A stretch of 48,128 nucleotides of DNA from Pandoraea sp. ASV26 (GCF_016428915.1 NZ_JAELTP010000037.1:1-48128); one strand, 5' to 3'. Numbered from the stretch's first letter, positions 33,245-41,570 are shown. Notes: generated from the letters alone by a model not told the origin. Program-made: numbers and translations.

Positions 33245-34165
33245 ATGGGGTACTTCCTTTATCCGCTCGGCGCCATGTTGTTGTGGGCCGGCAATGTCAT
33301 CGTCTCGAAGCTCTCGGCCACGACCATCGCGCCGTCGGCCATTACCTTCTACCGGTTGGTGCTGGCGCTCGCCGTCATGACACCTTTCGTGATTCGTCCG
33401 CTGGCGCGCAACTGGGGGCACATTCGCCCGCAACTCGCCAAGCTGGGCTTCCTCGGCTTTCTGAGCATGTCGTTCTATCAAAGCCTGTCGTATCTGGCGG
33501 CGCACAGCACGACGGCGACGAACATGGCCATCGTGACGGCGCTCGCGCCGCTGCTCACCTTGCTGTGGAGTGTCGTGCTGCTGCGTGATCCGCCCACGCT
33601 CGGCATGCTCGTCGGCGGTCTGCTGTCGCTCGCCGGGCTGGTCTATCTGATCGGGCAGGGGCATCCGTCGCAACTGCTCGACGGCGGCGTGCATCTGGGG
33701 GATGTGCTCATGCTGATCGCATCGGCATCCTACGGCCTGTACAGCGTGTTGCTGAGACGCTGGCATGTGGCCGTGCCGCCCGCACAGTCGACTTACGTGC
33801 AAGCCTGGGCGGCGCTCGTGACGATGATCCCGATGCTCGCGCTCGTGCCCGCCGGTCAGGCGCAGCTCAACGCCGCCACGGTGCCGCTGGTGCTGTATGC
33901 GGGGCTGGGGGCGTCGATCCTGCTGCCGATTCTGTGGATTCAGGGCATTCGCCACCTGGGGCCGAACCGTTGCAGCATGTTCATCAACGTGCTGCCCGTC
34001 ATGACGGCGGCGATTGCGGTCGTGTTGCTGGGTGAGCGCTTGCACACGTTCCACCTGATCGGCGGTGGTGTAGCGCTTGTCGGGGTGTTCATTGCGCAGC
34101 GCTGGCAGCGTCCGTTGCCGGGCTTCGGTTCGGTGCCGGAGGAATCCGACGAAGTGCCCGCGTAA
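33245..34165 (+). CDS. EamA/DMT-family transporter
   Basis: A 306-residue inner-membrane protein with ten hydrophobic segments in two EamA repeats, as in RhaT/YdcZ-like exporters. It begins MGYFLYPLGAMLLWAGNVIV; the second repeat starts near GDVLMLIASASYGLYSVLL and the family motif ASILLPILWIQGIRHLGPN is present. An in-frame ATG at 33194 would add 17 residues; neither start has a strong ribosome-binding site. It likely exports a metabolite such as an amino acid, under the divergent AraC regulator. A GC-rich hairpin follows. Confidence 0.82.
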   Translation: MGYFLYPLGAMLLWAGNVIVSKLSATTIAPSAITFYRLVLALAVMTPFVIRPLARNWGHIRPQLAKLGFLGFLSMSFYQSLSYLAAHSTTATNMAIVTALAPLLTLLWSVVLLRDPPTLGMLVGGLLSLAGLVYLIGQGHPSQLLDGGVHLGDVLMLIASASYGLYSVLLRRWHVAVPPAQSTYVQAWAALVTMIPMLALVPAGQAQLNAATVPLVLYAGLGASILLPILWIQGIRHLGPNRCSMFINVLPVMTAAIAVVLLGERLHTFHLIGGGVALVGVFIAQRWQRPLPGFGSVPEESDEVPA

Positions 34166-34255
34166 TCCAACGCATAAGCACGGCATTAGCGTCTGAGAAG
34201 CACCTGATGAGCACCGCAAGGTCGCCGGGGTGGTGCCCGCTTGATCCTGCTTGAT

Positions 34256-34288
34256 CCCGCTGCTGCCGGGGGATCCCGAGGCAGCGGG
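34256..34288. terminator. GC-rich hairpin between convergent genes
   Basis: CCCGCTGC (34256-34263) and GCAGCGGG (34281-34288) are perfect complements around a 17-nt loop that can itself pair in part. It lies between the convergent EamA and VOC genes. No T-tract is visible. Confidence 0.5.
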
Positions 34289-34296
34289 GCAGGGGA

Positions 34297-34614
34297 TTAC
34301 GTGCTTTGAACCGCGACCCCGTAAGTGCTCACTATGCGACGGTCCTGCTCCTGCGCGGAGAACGCTTCCCACAGCAGGCCGTTGCAATCGGTGCTGCTGG
34401 AATACTCGGGGGCGTCGTCGTCTTCAAAGCCGATGTGCCGCAGTTCACCGGCGCGCGCCGGTGACTGGTTGATCGAGAAGTTCAGCAACTCGGTACGCCA
34501 CATGGCGTAGGCGCCGGGCACGACAGCCGCAGGCGGCTGACCGAGACGGTGCGAATAGTCTTGAATGGATTCGTCGAGATCGCGCACGGCGAGCGCGATG
34601 TGAAAGCGTTTCAT
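34297..34614 (-). CDS. VOC (glyoxalase/bleomycin resistance) family protein
   Basis: A 105-residue single-domain protein. The N-terminal beta-alpha-beta unit MKRFHIALAVRDLDESIQDY with a metal-ligand His at position 5 is typical of the VOC fold, and GELRHIGFEDDD gives a second His. VOC proteins are metal-dependent lyases, isomerases or resistance proteins acting on small molecules; the reaction here is unknown. AGGAGA precedes the ATG. It is followed in the opposite direction by the EamA gene across a hairpin. About 240 bp upstream of its start hold no gene, only a weak 9-bp hairpin at 34748-34768. Confidence 0.8.
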   Translation of the reverse strand: MKRFHIALAVRDLDESIQDYSHRLGQPPAAVVPGAYAMWRTELLNFSINQSPARAGELRHIGFEDDDAPEYSSSTDCNGLLWEAFSAQEQDRRIVSTYGVAVQST

Positions 34615-34858
34615 GGGGTCTCCTGACGTGGATGGCGGCTGATCGACGCGAGGCAGTGTGAGTGCCCGCTAGCAATGCGGGCCATCTGCCGGTGACGTCG
34701 ATGAAGTCCATCTTAGGGAGTGTCCGGAAACGTAACCAGACGGCAGGTTATCCCGGTATCCGGGGTAACGGGATGATGCGCGGCCATCCGATGAAACGCA
34801 GGGCGCATATGCAGCAAGGTGCTCGGGAGACCACGCCGGGTGTGGCGTGAGCGGGTAC

Positions 34859-35368
34859 TTACTGGGGCCGCTGGAAGTCGTTCTCGACCCAAGCCCGGGC
34901 GCTGTTGCGCGAGAGCTTGAACGTCGTCGGCACCTTGACCGACGCGAGTGTCTCGCCGAAGCGGTCGATGGCGCTGAGCATGGCGTACGGATCGTAGTCG
35001 TCGGGCACGATGTCGAGCGTGACGTCGATGTCGCCGTCCGGGCCGTCGACGCTTACTCGCTTGTGCAATTGCGCACGCAATTGCTGCTCGTGGCGACGCA
35101 GCACTTCGGCCGCCGTCTTCACGAGCGTGTGGAACGCGTTGACGTCGAGCGGTTTCGGATTTTTCTTGTCGCGGCCCATCGTCCACGGGCCGACGAGCGC
35201 CGGTTCCGACTGACCGTCACGGTACATGGCAACGGCCCAGCCATCGTCTTCCTCGTTCTTGACGACCTTCGCCGTCCACCCGTCGTCGCGCCACAGGCGG
35301 TCTTCGTGGATGGCATCGGTGTTCTCTGAGGCGTCAGTCGGATGAAGGTCGTTGGAGGTGGCGGTCAC
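34859..35368 (-). CDS. Conserved hypothetical protein
   Basis: A 169-residue soluble acidic protein that I do not recognise as a named family. It has a WTAKVVKNEEDDGWAVAMYR segment, an ALVGPWTMGRDKKNPKPLD loop and a helix-rich middle (HTLVKTAAEVLRRHEQQL), ending in a DIDVTLDIVPDDYDPYAML stretch. There is no signal peptide, membrane helix or metal motif. The start is uncertain: GTG 35368 begins where protein-like composition starts, while the open frame continues upstream to 35515. It stands alone between the VOC and SDR genes. Confidence 0.6.
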   Translation of the reverse strand: MTATSNDLHPTDASENTDAIHEDRLWRDDGWTAKVVKNEEDDGWAVAMYRDGQSEPALVGPWTMGRDKKNPKPLDVNAFHTLVKTAAEVLRRHEQQLRAQLHKRVSVDGPDGDIDVTLDIVPDDYDPYAMLSAIDRFGETLASVKVPTTFKLSRNSARAWVENDFQRPQ

Positions 35369-35507
35369 TGTCGGAAATCGGTGCTTGGGGGATGAGAGCG
35401 CGAGGCTGTCGAAGGGTGCGCTCGCGAAAGGTGCGATTTTACCGCGTCCGGCCTGAGCACGGACGCGTTCGCCGTATTGCGTAGGCCGGCGCGTGGCTCC
35501 GAAGTCT

Positions 35508-35555
35508 GCCCACAAGTCAGCGCATGAGTCAGCCCACGAGCCAGTCCGTGTATCA
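35508..35555. repeat. Four imperfect 12-bp repeats at the SDR 3' end
   Basis: GCCCACAAGTCA, GCGCATGAGTCA, GCCCACGAGCCA and GTCCGTGTATCA follow one another. The last TCA is the stop codon of the SDR gene on the minus strand. The period and the conserved xCA end are clear, though units differ at several bases. Confidence 0.6.
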
Positions 35556-36314
35556 GCCCTTGACCAGTCCGCCGTCGACGATGAGGTTCTGCCCCGTCAC
35601 GGCGCGTGCCCAAGGGGAGAGGAAGTACAGCACGGCGTCGGCGAACTCGTCGGGCGTGGTGACGCGGCGCAGCGGCGTGAGGCTGGCGATCAGGTCGAAC
35701 ACGGCCTCGGGCGTTGCCGAGCTCGCGTCGGTGACACGCAGCAATCCCCCCGACACCATATTCACGGTGATGCCGTCAGGGCCGAGATCGTTGGCGGCCG
35801 TGCGCGTGAGCGAGAGCAGGGCGGCTTTGGCCGTCGTGTAGTCGTGATACGGCACGACGGGGTTCTGGAACAGATTGGTGCCAACGTTCACGATGCGTCC
35901 GAATCCGGCCTCGCGCATGCCCGGCAACGCGGCCTGCATCGTGTTGAGCGCCCCTTTGACTGCGCCTTCGAACTGTTGCGTGAAGCGCGACCACGAAATG
36001 TCGGCCAGCTTGGGGCGTGCATCGCCATCGAAGCGGAAGTCGGCCAGCGCGTTGTTGACCACCGACACGATCGGGGCGCCGATTCGCTCGCGCGCCTCGG
36101 CAAACAGCCGGGCAACGGCCTTCTCGTCGGTCACGTCGGCTTGCAACGCGATGGCGCGCGCGCCGAGGGACTCGGCCAACTCGCGCGCCGCCACATCGCT
36201 GCGCAGATAGTTGATGACGACGCCCGCGCCCTCACGTGCGACGGCGCGCGTAATGGCCGCGCCCAGCCCGCGAGCACCGCCCGTGACGAGTACCCATTGC
36301 GAATCCAGCTTCAT
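35553..36314 (-). CDS. SDR-family oxidoreductase, FabG-like
   Basis: A 253-residue classical short-chain dehydrogenase. The NAD(P) loop is TGGARGLG (11-18), the NNAL segment marks the fold centre, and the catalytic pair is Y159 and K163 in YHDYTTAKAAL. The usual catalytic Ser position appears to be Thr (T146 in VGTNLF), which is tolerated in some SDRs. VDGG near the C-terminus is typical of 3-oxoacyl-ACP reductase-like members. CGAGGAAT precedes the start. The substrate is unknown. It is monocistronic as far as can be seen. Confidence 0.85.
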   Translation of the reverse strand: MKLDSQWVLVTGGARGLGAAITRAVAREGAGVVINYLRSDVAARELAESLGARAIALQADVTDEKAVARLFAEARERIGAPIVSVVNNALADFRFDGDARPKLADISWSRFTQQFEGAVKGALNTMQAALPGMREAGFGRIVNVGTNLFQNPVVPYHDYTTAKAALLSLTRTAANDLGPDGITVNMVSGGLLRVTDASSATPEAVFDLIASLTPLRRVTTPDEFADAVLYFLSPWARAVTGQNLIVDGGLVKG

Positions 36315-36363
36315 TCCGATATTCCTCGAGGTGTGTCTCTGATGCCTTGCGCCGGGCGTTCAC

Positions 36364-36447
36364 AAAGGAACGCATGCGAATGCAAACGAACGCAGGCCAA
36401 TGCAAGCAGACGCAAGCAGACGCAAGCGCACGCAACTGAGCGCAAAA
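36364..36447. repeat. Degenerate 10-11 bp tandem repeat
   Basis: The 84 bp upstream of the SDR gene consist of near repeats of CGCAAGCAGA/CGAATGCAAA, the clearest being three copies of GCAAGC with ten-base spacing between 36400 and 36435. It is purine-rich on the plus strand and occupies the gap between the SDR and DUF1275 genes. Confidence 0.55.
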
Positions 36448-36521
36448 AAGTCGGACATTATCGCGCGTTCCGGTGCCATGTCCCGCGTGAGCGGGCAGAG
36501 ACACCCGAGAACGTGAGCCGC

Positions 36522-37256
36522 TCACTCGTTCGCCACCGCCAGCGCGACGAGCAGCGCCACCGGCAGCAGCACGCTCCAGAAGCCAGCACCGTGATACGCG
36601 AAGCCGCCGAGAATGGCCCCGACGGCGAACGTGGCCACTGCTGGAATCATCTTGCGCAGACGCGCGCGTGCGGCCTTGTCGTCGCCGCAACTCCCACTCG
36701 CCAGCTCGACCATGTCGATCACGATCTGCGTGGTGTTGCCGGTCATGATCGTGGTCGGGGCGAGGTCGGCGAGAACCAGGCGTCCGATGGCGTTCTGGAT
36801 GGCGAGGGCGGCCACGCCGAACATGCCCGACAGAATCGCGAGCGGGGCATCGGCCGAGACAATGGGTTGTGCCGCGATGCCCACGATCATGAAGCCGAGC
36901 AGCAACACGGTCTGCACCGCGAGCAACAGTCGCAATGGCCTGCGCTCGTTACGCGAGAAGCCCTGCACGATCAGCTTCACCATGGCGACGAAGACGACGA
37001 ACACGGGCAGGGCCAGCAGTTTGGCCAGCACGCCCACATGCGTGCTCGCGACCAGTTGCACGCCGATCATCACGAAGTTGCCGGTCACGTGCGCCGTGAA
37101 CAGCCCGAACAACGCGATGAAGCCCACGACATCGATGTAGCCCGCCACGAACGCAAGTGCCATGCCAATGGCGGCGGGTTTGGAAAATTGGCTCACCCAC
37201 GCACGGGCGAAAGTGGCGGCCTCGGTCGGCGTGGGAATGTGGCGGGGCGTACCCAT
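36522..37256 (-). CDS. DUF1275 (YoaK) family membrane protein
   Basis: A 244-residue membrane protein with six or seven hydrophobic segments. The family signatures AFVAGYIDVVGFIALFGLFT and HVTGNFVMIG are present, together with IMTGNTTQIVIDMVE, which repeats the GN motif. The function of the family is unknown; a transporter-like role is assumed by topology only. ATG 37256 has AGAGGAG about seven bases upstream, which excludes the longer reading frame from 37340. It is divergent from the di-Mop gene. Confidence 0.87.
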   Translation of the reverse strand: MGTPRHIPTPTEAATFARAWVSQFSKPAAIGMALAFVAGYIDVVGFIALFGLFTAHVTGNFVMIGVQLVASTHVGVLAKLLALPVFVVFVAMVKLIVQGFSRNERRPLRLLLAVQTVLLLGFMIVGIAAQPIVSADAPLAILSGMFGVAALAIQNAIGRLVLADLAPTTIMTGNTTQIVIDMVELASGSCGDDKAARARLRKMIPAVATFAVGAILGGFAYHGAGFWSVLLPVALLVALAVANE

Positions 37257-37449
37257 GGCGGCTCCTCTGACGACTTCCGTTGGTGGTTCCTTGCCTTCCG
37301 GGCGGCATGCGCCATACGCTCCCCGGCGCTGGTGAAGCATATCATCGCCTCATGACCGTGAGCGCCGCGTCGACCCGCTATACTGCACCACACTGATGCG
37401 CATCGTTGCGGTTTGACGATGACCCTCTCGCCCTATCCCATTGCCATTC

Positions 37450-37509
37450 GACGTTCGACGTTCGACGTTCGGACGTTCGGACGTTATGACGTTCCGACGT
37501 TCCGACGTT
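37450..37509. repeat. Eight GACGTT repeats with 7-8 bp period
   Basis: GACGTT occurs eight times, starting at 37450, 37457, 37464, 37472, 37480, 37488, 37496 and 37504. The first two spacings are 7 bp, the rest 8 bp. The array ends 37 bp before the di-Mop start codon and so lies in its promoter or leader. Slippage in such arrays can change promoter spacing. Confidence 0.8.
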
Positions 37510-37545
37510 TCGAGGGCATACGAACTTATCGACAGGAGAATCCCG

Positions 37546-37971
37546 ATGAAGACCAGCGCACGCAACCAGTTCAGCGGCAAAGTCGTGGCCTTGCAACGCG
37601 GTGCCGTGAATGATGAAGTGACGTTGCGCACCAGCGCCGGTCAGGAGATCGTGGCGGTCATCACGCACGAGAGCACGGTGAACCTGGGGCTCAAGGAAGG
37701 CAGCGAGGCCGTGGCGTTGATCAAGGCGTCGTCGGTCATCGTCATGGTCGATGCCGACGCGAGCAAGGTGTCCACGCGCAACGTGATCCCCGGTAAGGTC
37801 TCGCGTGTCGAGACCGGCGCCGTGAACAGCGAAGTCGAGATCACGTCCGCGAGCGGCGCCGTGATCGCCGCCATCGTCACCAACGAGAGCGCGAAGCGTC
37901 TCGGACTGACGGCAGGCCGCGAGGCTGCCGCGCTGGTCAAGGCGTCGAGCGTGATCCTGGCGGTTGCCTGA
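37546..37971 (+). CDS. Di-Mop (TOBE) molybdate-binding protein, ModG-like
   Basis: A 141-residue cytosolic protein made of two tandem Mop/TOBE domains (about 5-69 and 76-139). Each has the same layout: a NQFSGKVVALQRGAVNDEV or NVIPGKVSRVETGAVNSEV strand, a THES/TNES molybdate-site turn, LGL and ending in ALIKASSVI/ALVKASSVI. Azotobacter ModG and Clostridium MopII bind molybdate in oligomers of such domains. CAGGAGA precedes ATG 37546. It is followed at 42 bp by a NifQ-like gene on the same strand, which suggests a molybdenum storage and delivery pair. Confidence 0.9.
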   Translation: MKTSARNQFSGKVVALQRGAVNDEVTLRTSAGQEIVAVITHESTVNLGLKEGSEAVALIKASSVIVMVDADASKVSTRNVIPGKVSRVETGAVNSEVEITSASGAVIAAIVTNESAKRLGLTAGREAAALVKASSVILAVA

Positions 37972-38013
37972 GGGCAGTCGTCGCTTCATGGGGTGTTGAG
38001 GGAACGTACGACG

Positions 38014-38595
38014 ATGAGCGCTTTGCAGCCCCCCTCGCTGGTCCCCTCCCATTCGCGCAAGGAGGCGTCGCTGTTCGCGTCGCTGCTGCTGGCGAATGCG
38101 GCGCCCGAGCGCGTGGTGCGCCTGGGGCTCTCGGGGGCGGCCATGGCGGCGTTGCTGCGTCGCCATTTCGCGCCGGTCCCTGAGCGCTGGCACACCCTCG
38201 CGGCCGAGTTGCCAACGCCCGCCTGGGCCTCGCATGCCGTCTTCGTCGTGGAGATGCGCGAGATGCTGCGCCGCCGGGCCGATCCGATCCTGCATCCGGC
38301 GGACGCGGCCGATATGGCGACGATTCTCGCCACGGCCTGTCTGCGTCCCGATCATCTGTGGCGGGACCTCGGGCTGACCGGCCGCGACGATGTGACGGCC
38401 CTGCTCACCCATTTCTTCCCGTCGCTGGTGAGCGAGAACACGGCCAACCTGCGCTGGAAGCGATTCCTCGCCGAGGCGTGCGCAAAGGCTTACGGCCGCG
38501 CACCCGCGCCTGCGCCGGGCTGCCCGGGTTGCGAGGCGTACGGCGAATGCTTCGCGCATTTGCGTCAGACGAGCGTTCCGATCGCGTTTCCGTAA
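38014..38595 (+). CDS. NifQ-like molybdenum-donor protein
   Basis: A 193-residue protein with the NifQ C-terminal pattern: NLRWKRFLAEACAKAYG, then CPGCEAYGEC. Cysteines C156, C170, C173 and C179 are seen. Classical NifQ carries CX4CX2CX5C for its Mo-Fe-S cluster; here the first of these positions (165) is Ala, so cluster binding may differ. NifQ passes molybdenum to nitrogenase cofactor assembly, but no nif gene is visible in this window. The di-Mop neighbour supports a general Mo-handling role. The ATG 38014 is used; a GTG at 37993 is an alternative. Confidence 0.8.
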   Translation: MSALQPPSLVPSHSRKEASLFASLLLANAAPERVVRLGLSGAAMAALLRRHFAPVPERWHTLAAELPTPAWASHAVFVVEMREMLRRRADPILHPADAADMATILATACLRPDHLWRDLGLTGRDDVTALLTHFFPSLVSENTANLRWKRFLAEACAKAYGRAPAPAPGCPGCEAYGECFAHLRQTSVPIAFP

Positions 38596-38696
38596 GCCGC
38601 CTGGTGCACGGCGAGAATGTTTCGCCGCTGATAGCATGGGGCTTTGCGCGACTTGTGCGCGTGCCCCGCAACGCCATCCCCCCAAGGAGCTTCACG

Positions 38697-39218
38697 ATGC
38701 CCATTTCCCTGTATCGCGCCACCATCCCCGTCTATCTGCGCGGCCTGACCGTCATGGCCGACTACATCAAGACGGCGCGCGCGCACTGCGAGGCGAAGTC
38801 GCTCGACCCGCAGACGATTCTGACGGCGAAGCTCGCGCCCGACATGCTCGACTTCGTCGCGCAGGTGCAGCGCGTGAGCGATACGGTGAAGTTCGCCGTG
38901 TCACGCCTCACCGGTGTTGAGGCGCCGAAGTTCGAGGACAACGAGACGACGTTCGACCAACTGCGCGATCGCATCGCCAACACCGAGGCGTTCATCGCCG
39001 GCATTCTCGAAGATCGCTTCGACGGGGCCGAAGCGCGTCAGATCACGCTGAAGTTCAAGGAATATCAGACCACGATGGACGCGGTCGATTATCTGCTCAA
39101 GTTCGCGTTGCCGAACTTCTACTTCCACGTGACGACCACACACGACATTCTGCGTGCGCAAGGCGTGGCAGTCGGCAAGAAGGACTATCTCGGCCCGTTC
39201 GAGATGGAAAAGATCTGA
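38697..39218 (+). CDS. DUF1993 family protein
   Basis: A 173-residue soluble helical protein of the DUF1993 (DinB-like four-helix) group: MPISLYRATIPVYLRGLTVM at the start, LAPDMLDFVAQVQRVSDTVK in the middle and LPNFYFHVTTTHDILRAQGV near the end, with the His residues that may bind metal. Function unknown. CAAGGAGC gives a strong ribosome-binding site at ATG 38697. It follows the NifQ-like gene by 101 bp and may be in the same transcript. Confidence 0.88.
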   Translation: MPISLYRATIPVYLRGLTVMADYIKTARAHCEAKSLDPQTILTAKLAPDMLDFVAQVQRVSDTVKFAVSRLTGVEAPKFEDNETTFDQLRDRIANTEAFIAGILEDRFDGAEARQITLKFKEYQTTMDAVDYLLKFALPNFYFHVTTTHDILRAQGVAVGKKDYLGPFEMEKI

Positions 39219-39255
39219 CCGGCACCGTCGGCATCTTCGGCATCTGAGAAAGAAA

Positions 39256-39279
39256 CGCGGGAGCCAGCAGGCTCCCGCG
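39256..39279. terminator. GC-rich hairpin between convergent DUF1993 and GNAT genes
   Basis: CGCGGGAGCC (39256-39265) and GGCTCCCGCG (39270-39279) form a 10-bp perfect stem with an AGCA loop, 37 bp after the DUF1993 stop. No T-tract follows on the plus strand; it probably serves both convergent transcripts. Confidence 0.6.
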
Positions 39280-39303
39280 CGTCAGTCAGTCAGGCGGGTG
39301 AGG

Positions 39304-39834
39304 TCAGTGGGTCGCAATGGGAAGATACATGCGCAACTCGTCCTGAAAGCGGTTGCCGATGCGCATGGCGTCGGGCTCTCGTCCGATCTCGACGAATCCG
39401 AACGATTGATACAGCGCAATGGCCGCACGATTCTCCGCGCTCACCTGCAACGTGACGTGGCGCAGTCCGGGCTGCGATCGCGCGAGGGCGAGCGCGGCGT
39501 CGACCAACGCACGGCCCACGCCGCGTCCCGCCGCCTCCGACTGCACGTACATCCCCCACAGAAAGCCGACGTGCGCGAAGTTCGCACGGTGTGAGCGCCC
39601 TAACCCCAGCACGCCAACCAACCGTTCGTTCTCGAACGCGCCGAAGACCCCCGCGTCCGTGCGGGCCACCAGCCACTCACGCACGCGTTCGATCGGCCAG
39701 TCCTTCTCTTCGTCATAGGTGGATCCGAACGCTTCGGGGTGCGCTTGCAGACCTGCGAGCCGCAACGCCTGAAAGGCGAGCGCGTCGCTGGGCACGAGAC
39801 GCCGCACGTCGACGGACGGTGCCCGTGAATTCAT
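39304..39834 (-). CDS. GNAT-family N-acetyltransferase
   Basis: A 176-residue acetyltransferase. The acetyl-CoA-binding motif A is visible as MYVQSEAAGRGVGRALVDAA (R/QxxGxG/A type), with motif B ENRAAIALYQSFGFVEIG. The N-terminal VRRLVPSDALAFQALRL is standard for the fold. The acetyl acceptor (small amine, amino acid or protein) is unknown. The start overlaps the stop of the DJ-1/PfpI gene as ATGA, so the two are coupled. Confidence 0.88.
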   Translation of the reverse strand: MNSRAPSVDVRRLVPSDALAFQALRLAGLQAHPEAFGSTYDEEKDWPIERVREWLVARTDAGVFGAFENERLVGVLGLGRSHRANFAHVGFLWGMYVQSEAAGRGVGRALVDAALALARSQPGLRHVTLQVSAENRAAIALYQSFGFVEIGREPDAMRIGNRFQDELRMYLPIATH

Positions 39835-40520
39835 CGCAGACGAGGCTCCATCATCGCCAGCACGGAGCGTGCCGCTTCTTCCGACGAGGCCGGGTTCTGG
39901 CCTGTGACGAGGCGTCCGTCGCCGACCACATGCGAATGCCAGTTTTCGGCCTTCTCATACAGACCGCCCAGCCGCTTGAGTTCGTCTTCGACGAGGAACG
40001 GCACCACGTCGGTGAGGCCGACGGCAGCCTCCTCCTCGTTGCTGAAACCGGTGACATGACGTCCGCGTACCAGCGGTTCGCCGTTCGCCTTGCGCACCTG
40101 TCGCAGCACGCCGGGCGCGTGGCACACGAAGCCGATCGCCTTGCCCGCGCGCTCGAAGGCTTCGATCAGACGGATGGAGTTCGGGTCTTGCGCCAGATCC
40201 CACAGCGGGCCATGGCCGCCGGGGTAGAAGAGGGCGTCGTAGTCGGCCGGGTTGACGTCGGCCAGTCGGATCGTGTTGGCGAGCGCCTTCTGGGCGTCGG
40301 GGTCTTCGCGAAAGCGCCGTGTCGCCTCGGTTTGCGCGTCGGGCGCGTCGCTCTTCGGATCGAGCGGCGGTTGCCCGCCTGCGGGCGACGCCAGCGTGAC
40401 GTTCAGCCCTTCGTCGATGAATACGTAATAGGGCGAGGCGAATTCTTCGAGCCAGAAACCCGTCTTCTTGCCCGTGTCGCCGAGGCGGTCGTGCGAGGTC
40501 AGCACCATCAGGATGTCCAT
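39831..40520 (-). CDS. DJ-1/PfpI (Hsp31-like) superfamily protein
   Basis: A 229-residue protein of the class I glutamine amidotransferase-like fold. The nucleophile elbow is GFVCHAPGVL with C133 and H134, the acidic partner is E26 (FWLEEFASP), and PGGHGPLWDLA supplies the oxyanion region. Members are chaperones, glyoxalase III or deglycase-like enzymes. ATG 40520 has AGGGAGA upstream, and the longer frame to 40817 is excluded. It is first in a pair with the GNAT gene and divergent from the GST. Confidence 0.87.
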   Translation of the reverse strand: MDILMVLTSHDRLGDTGKKTGFWLEEFASPYYVFIDEGLNVTLASPAGGQPPLDPKSDAPDAQTEATRRFREDPDAQKALANTIRLADVNPADYDALFYPGGHGPLWDLAQDPNSIRLIEAFERAGKAIGFVCHAPGVLRQVRKANGEPLVRGRHVTGFSNEEEAAVGLTDVVPFLVEDELKRLGGLYEKAENWHSHVVGDGRLVTGQNPASSEEAARSVLAMMEPRLR

Positions 40521-40868
40521 GAAACGTCTCCCTGTCGAGTCAGCCATGCGGCACATTTTACCTGTCATGCGACGCGCTCGCAGCCCGACATTGTGTCGTG
40601 TGACAGGTTCCCGTCGCGCCACGGCGACATGCCTCGCCTCGCTGCTAAGCATGCTGCTGAGCCGGCTTGTCAGTTGACCTCTGAGTCCGCTTGTAGCCCG
40701 CTTGCAGCCGGCTTGTGAGGCGGATTCACAGACAACCGCAATCGAATTCGATTTGCGGGGCGTTGGCCGTCCGCTATGCTTGTGCGGATGCGGGCATCGC
40801 CCGTGGCACGGCGTCACGTGAGCGATCGTGCGAACACGGGCGGCGAGTGCCGTTCACAGGAGCGAGAC
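40521..40868. other. 348-bp divergent intergenic region
   Basis: This gap separates the divergent DJ-1/PfpI and GST genes. It contains the dyad at 40560-40608 and a run of CCGCTTGTAG-like 10-11 bp repeats at 40687-40718. I see no convincing gene in it. Confidence 0.7.
40560..40608. promoter_or_regulatory. Wide inverted repeat upstream of the DJ-1/PfpI gene
   Basis: ACCTGTCATGCGAC (40560-40573) and GTCGTGTGACAGGT (40595-40608) pair with two mismatches; the outer 8 bp are perfect. The 21-nt spacer is long for a single operator, so it may be two half-sites or an mRNA leader hairpin 40 bp before the start codon at 40520. Confidence 0.45.
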
Positions 40869-41483
40869 ATGCAATTGATTGGAATGCTGGATTCCCCGTA
40901 CGTGCGCCGCACGGCGATCTGTCTGAAGCTGTTGGGGTTGGCGTACGAACATCGCTCGCTGTCCGTCTTTCGAACGTTCGACGAATTCTCGGCGATCAAC
41001 CCGATCGTGAAGGCCCCGACGCTCGTCACCGACGACGGCACGGTGCTCATGGACTCGACCCTCATCCTGCAATACCTCGAGACGCTGGTCGATCCGATGC
41101 GCCGGCTCGTGCCAGTCGATCCTGTCGAGCACCTGCGCGCATTGCGCCTCACGGGGCTGGCGCTGGCGGCGTGCGAGAAGTCGGTGCAACTGGTGTACGA
41201 GCGCGAGTTGCGTCCGAGCGAGAAGCGCCACGCGCCGTGGACGGATCGCGTGCACAACCAGTTGCGAGCGGCGTTTCAGGCGTTGGAGTTCGAGCTGGCG
41301 CACAAGCCTGTTCTGGCAACGCCGGACGGTATCGGCGAGCACGGCGTAACGATTGCCGTGGCGTGGCGTTTCCATCAACTGATGGTGCCGGAAATCGACT
41401 TTGGCGCCGACTTTCCGGAGGTCGCCCGTTTCTCCGCGCAAGCCGAAACGCTGCCGGCGTTCCTGGAGACGCCGCCGATCTGA
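40869..41483 (+). CDS. Glutathione S-transferase family protein
   Basis: A 204-residue cytosolic GST. The N-terminal thioredoxin-like domain starts MQLIGMLDSPYVRRTAI, where Ser 9 is the likely activating residue, and has NPIVKAPTLV with the cis-Pro and LMDSTLILQYLE (the GSH-binding S). The C-terminal helical domain follows from about residue 85. It would conjugate or bind electrophiles. AGGAGCGAG precedes ATG 40869. Substrate unknown. Confidence 0.87.
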   Translation: MQLIGMLDSPYVRRTAICLKLLGLAYEHRSLSVFRTFDEFSAINPIVKAPTLVTDDGTVLMDSTLILQYLETLVDPMRRLVPVDPVEHLRALRLTGLALAACEKSVQLVYERELRPSEKRHAPWTDRVHNQLRAAFQALEFELAHKPVLATPDGIGEHGVTIAVAWRFHQLMVPEIDFGADFPEVARFSAQAETLPAFLETPPI

Positions 41484-41570
41484 ACCGGACGGCAGGACTG
41501 CGCCACCAGGACAGCGCAGGCAGCAGACGTGCCGGACGGATCGTATCGTATCGCCGCCCGGCACGCGATG

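Noticed and set aside
35493-37355. 620-codon plus-strand open frame across the SDR and DUF1275 genes
   Set aside because: It crosses two opposite-strand genes and a repeat region and has no recognisable domain; composition is that of a shadow frame.
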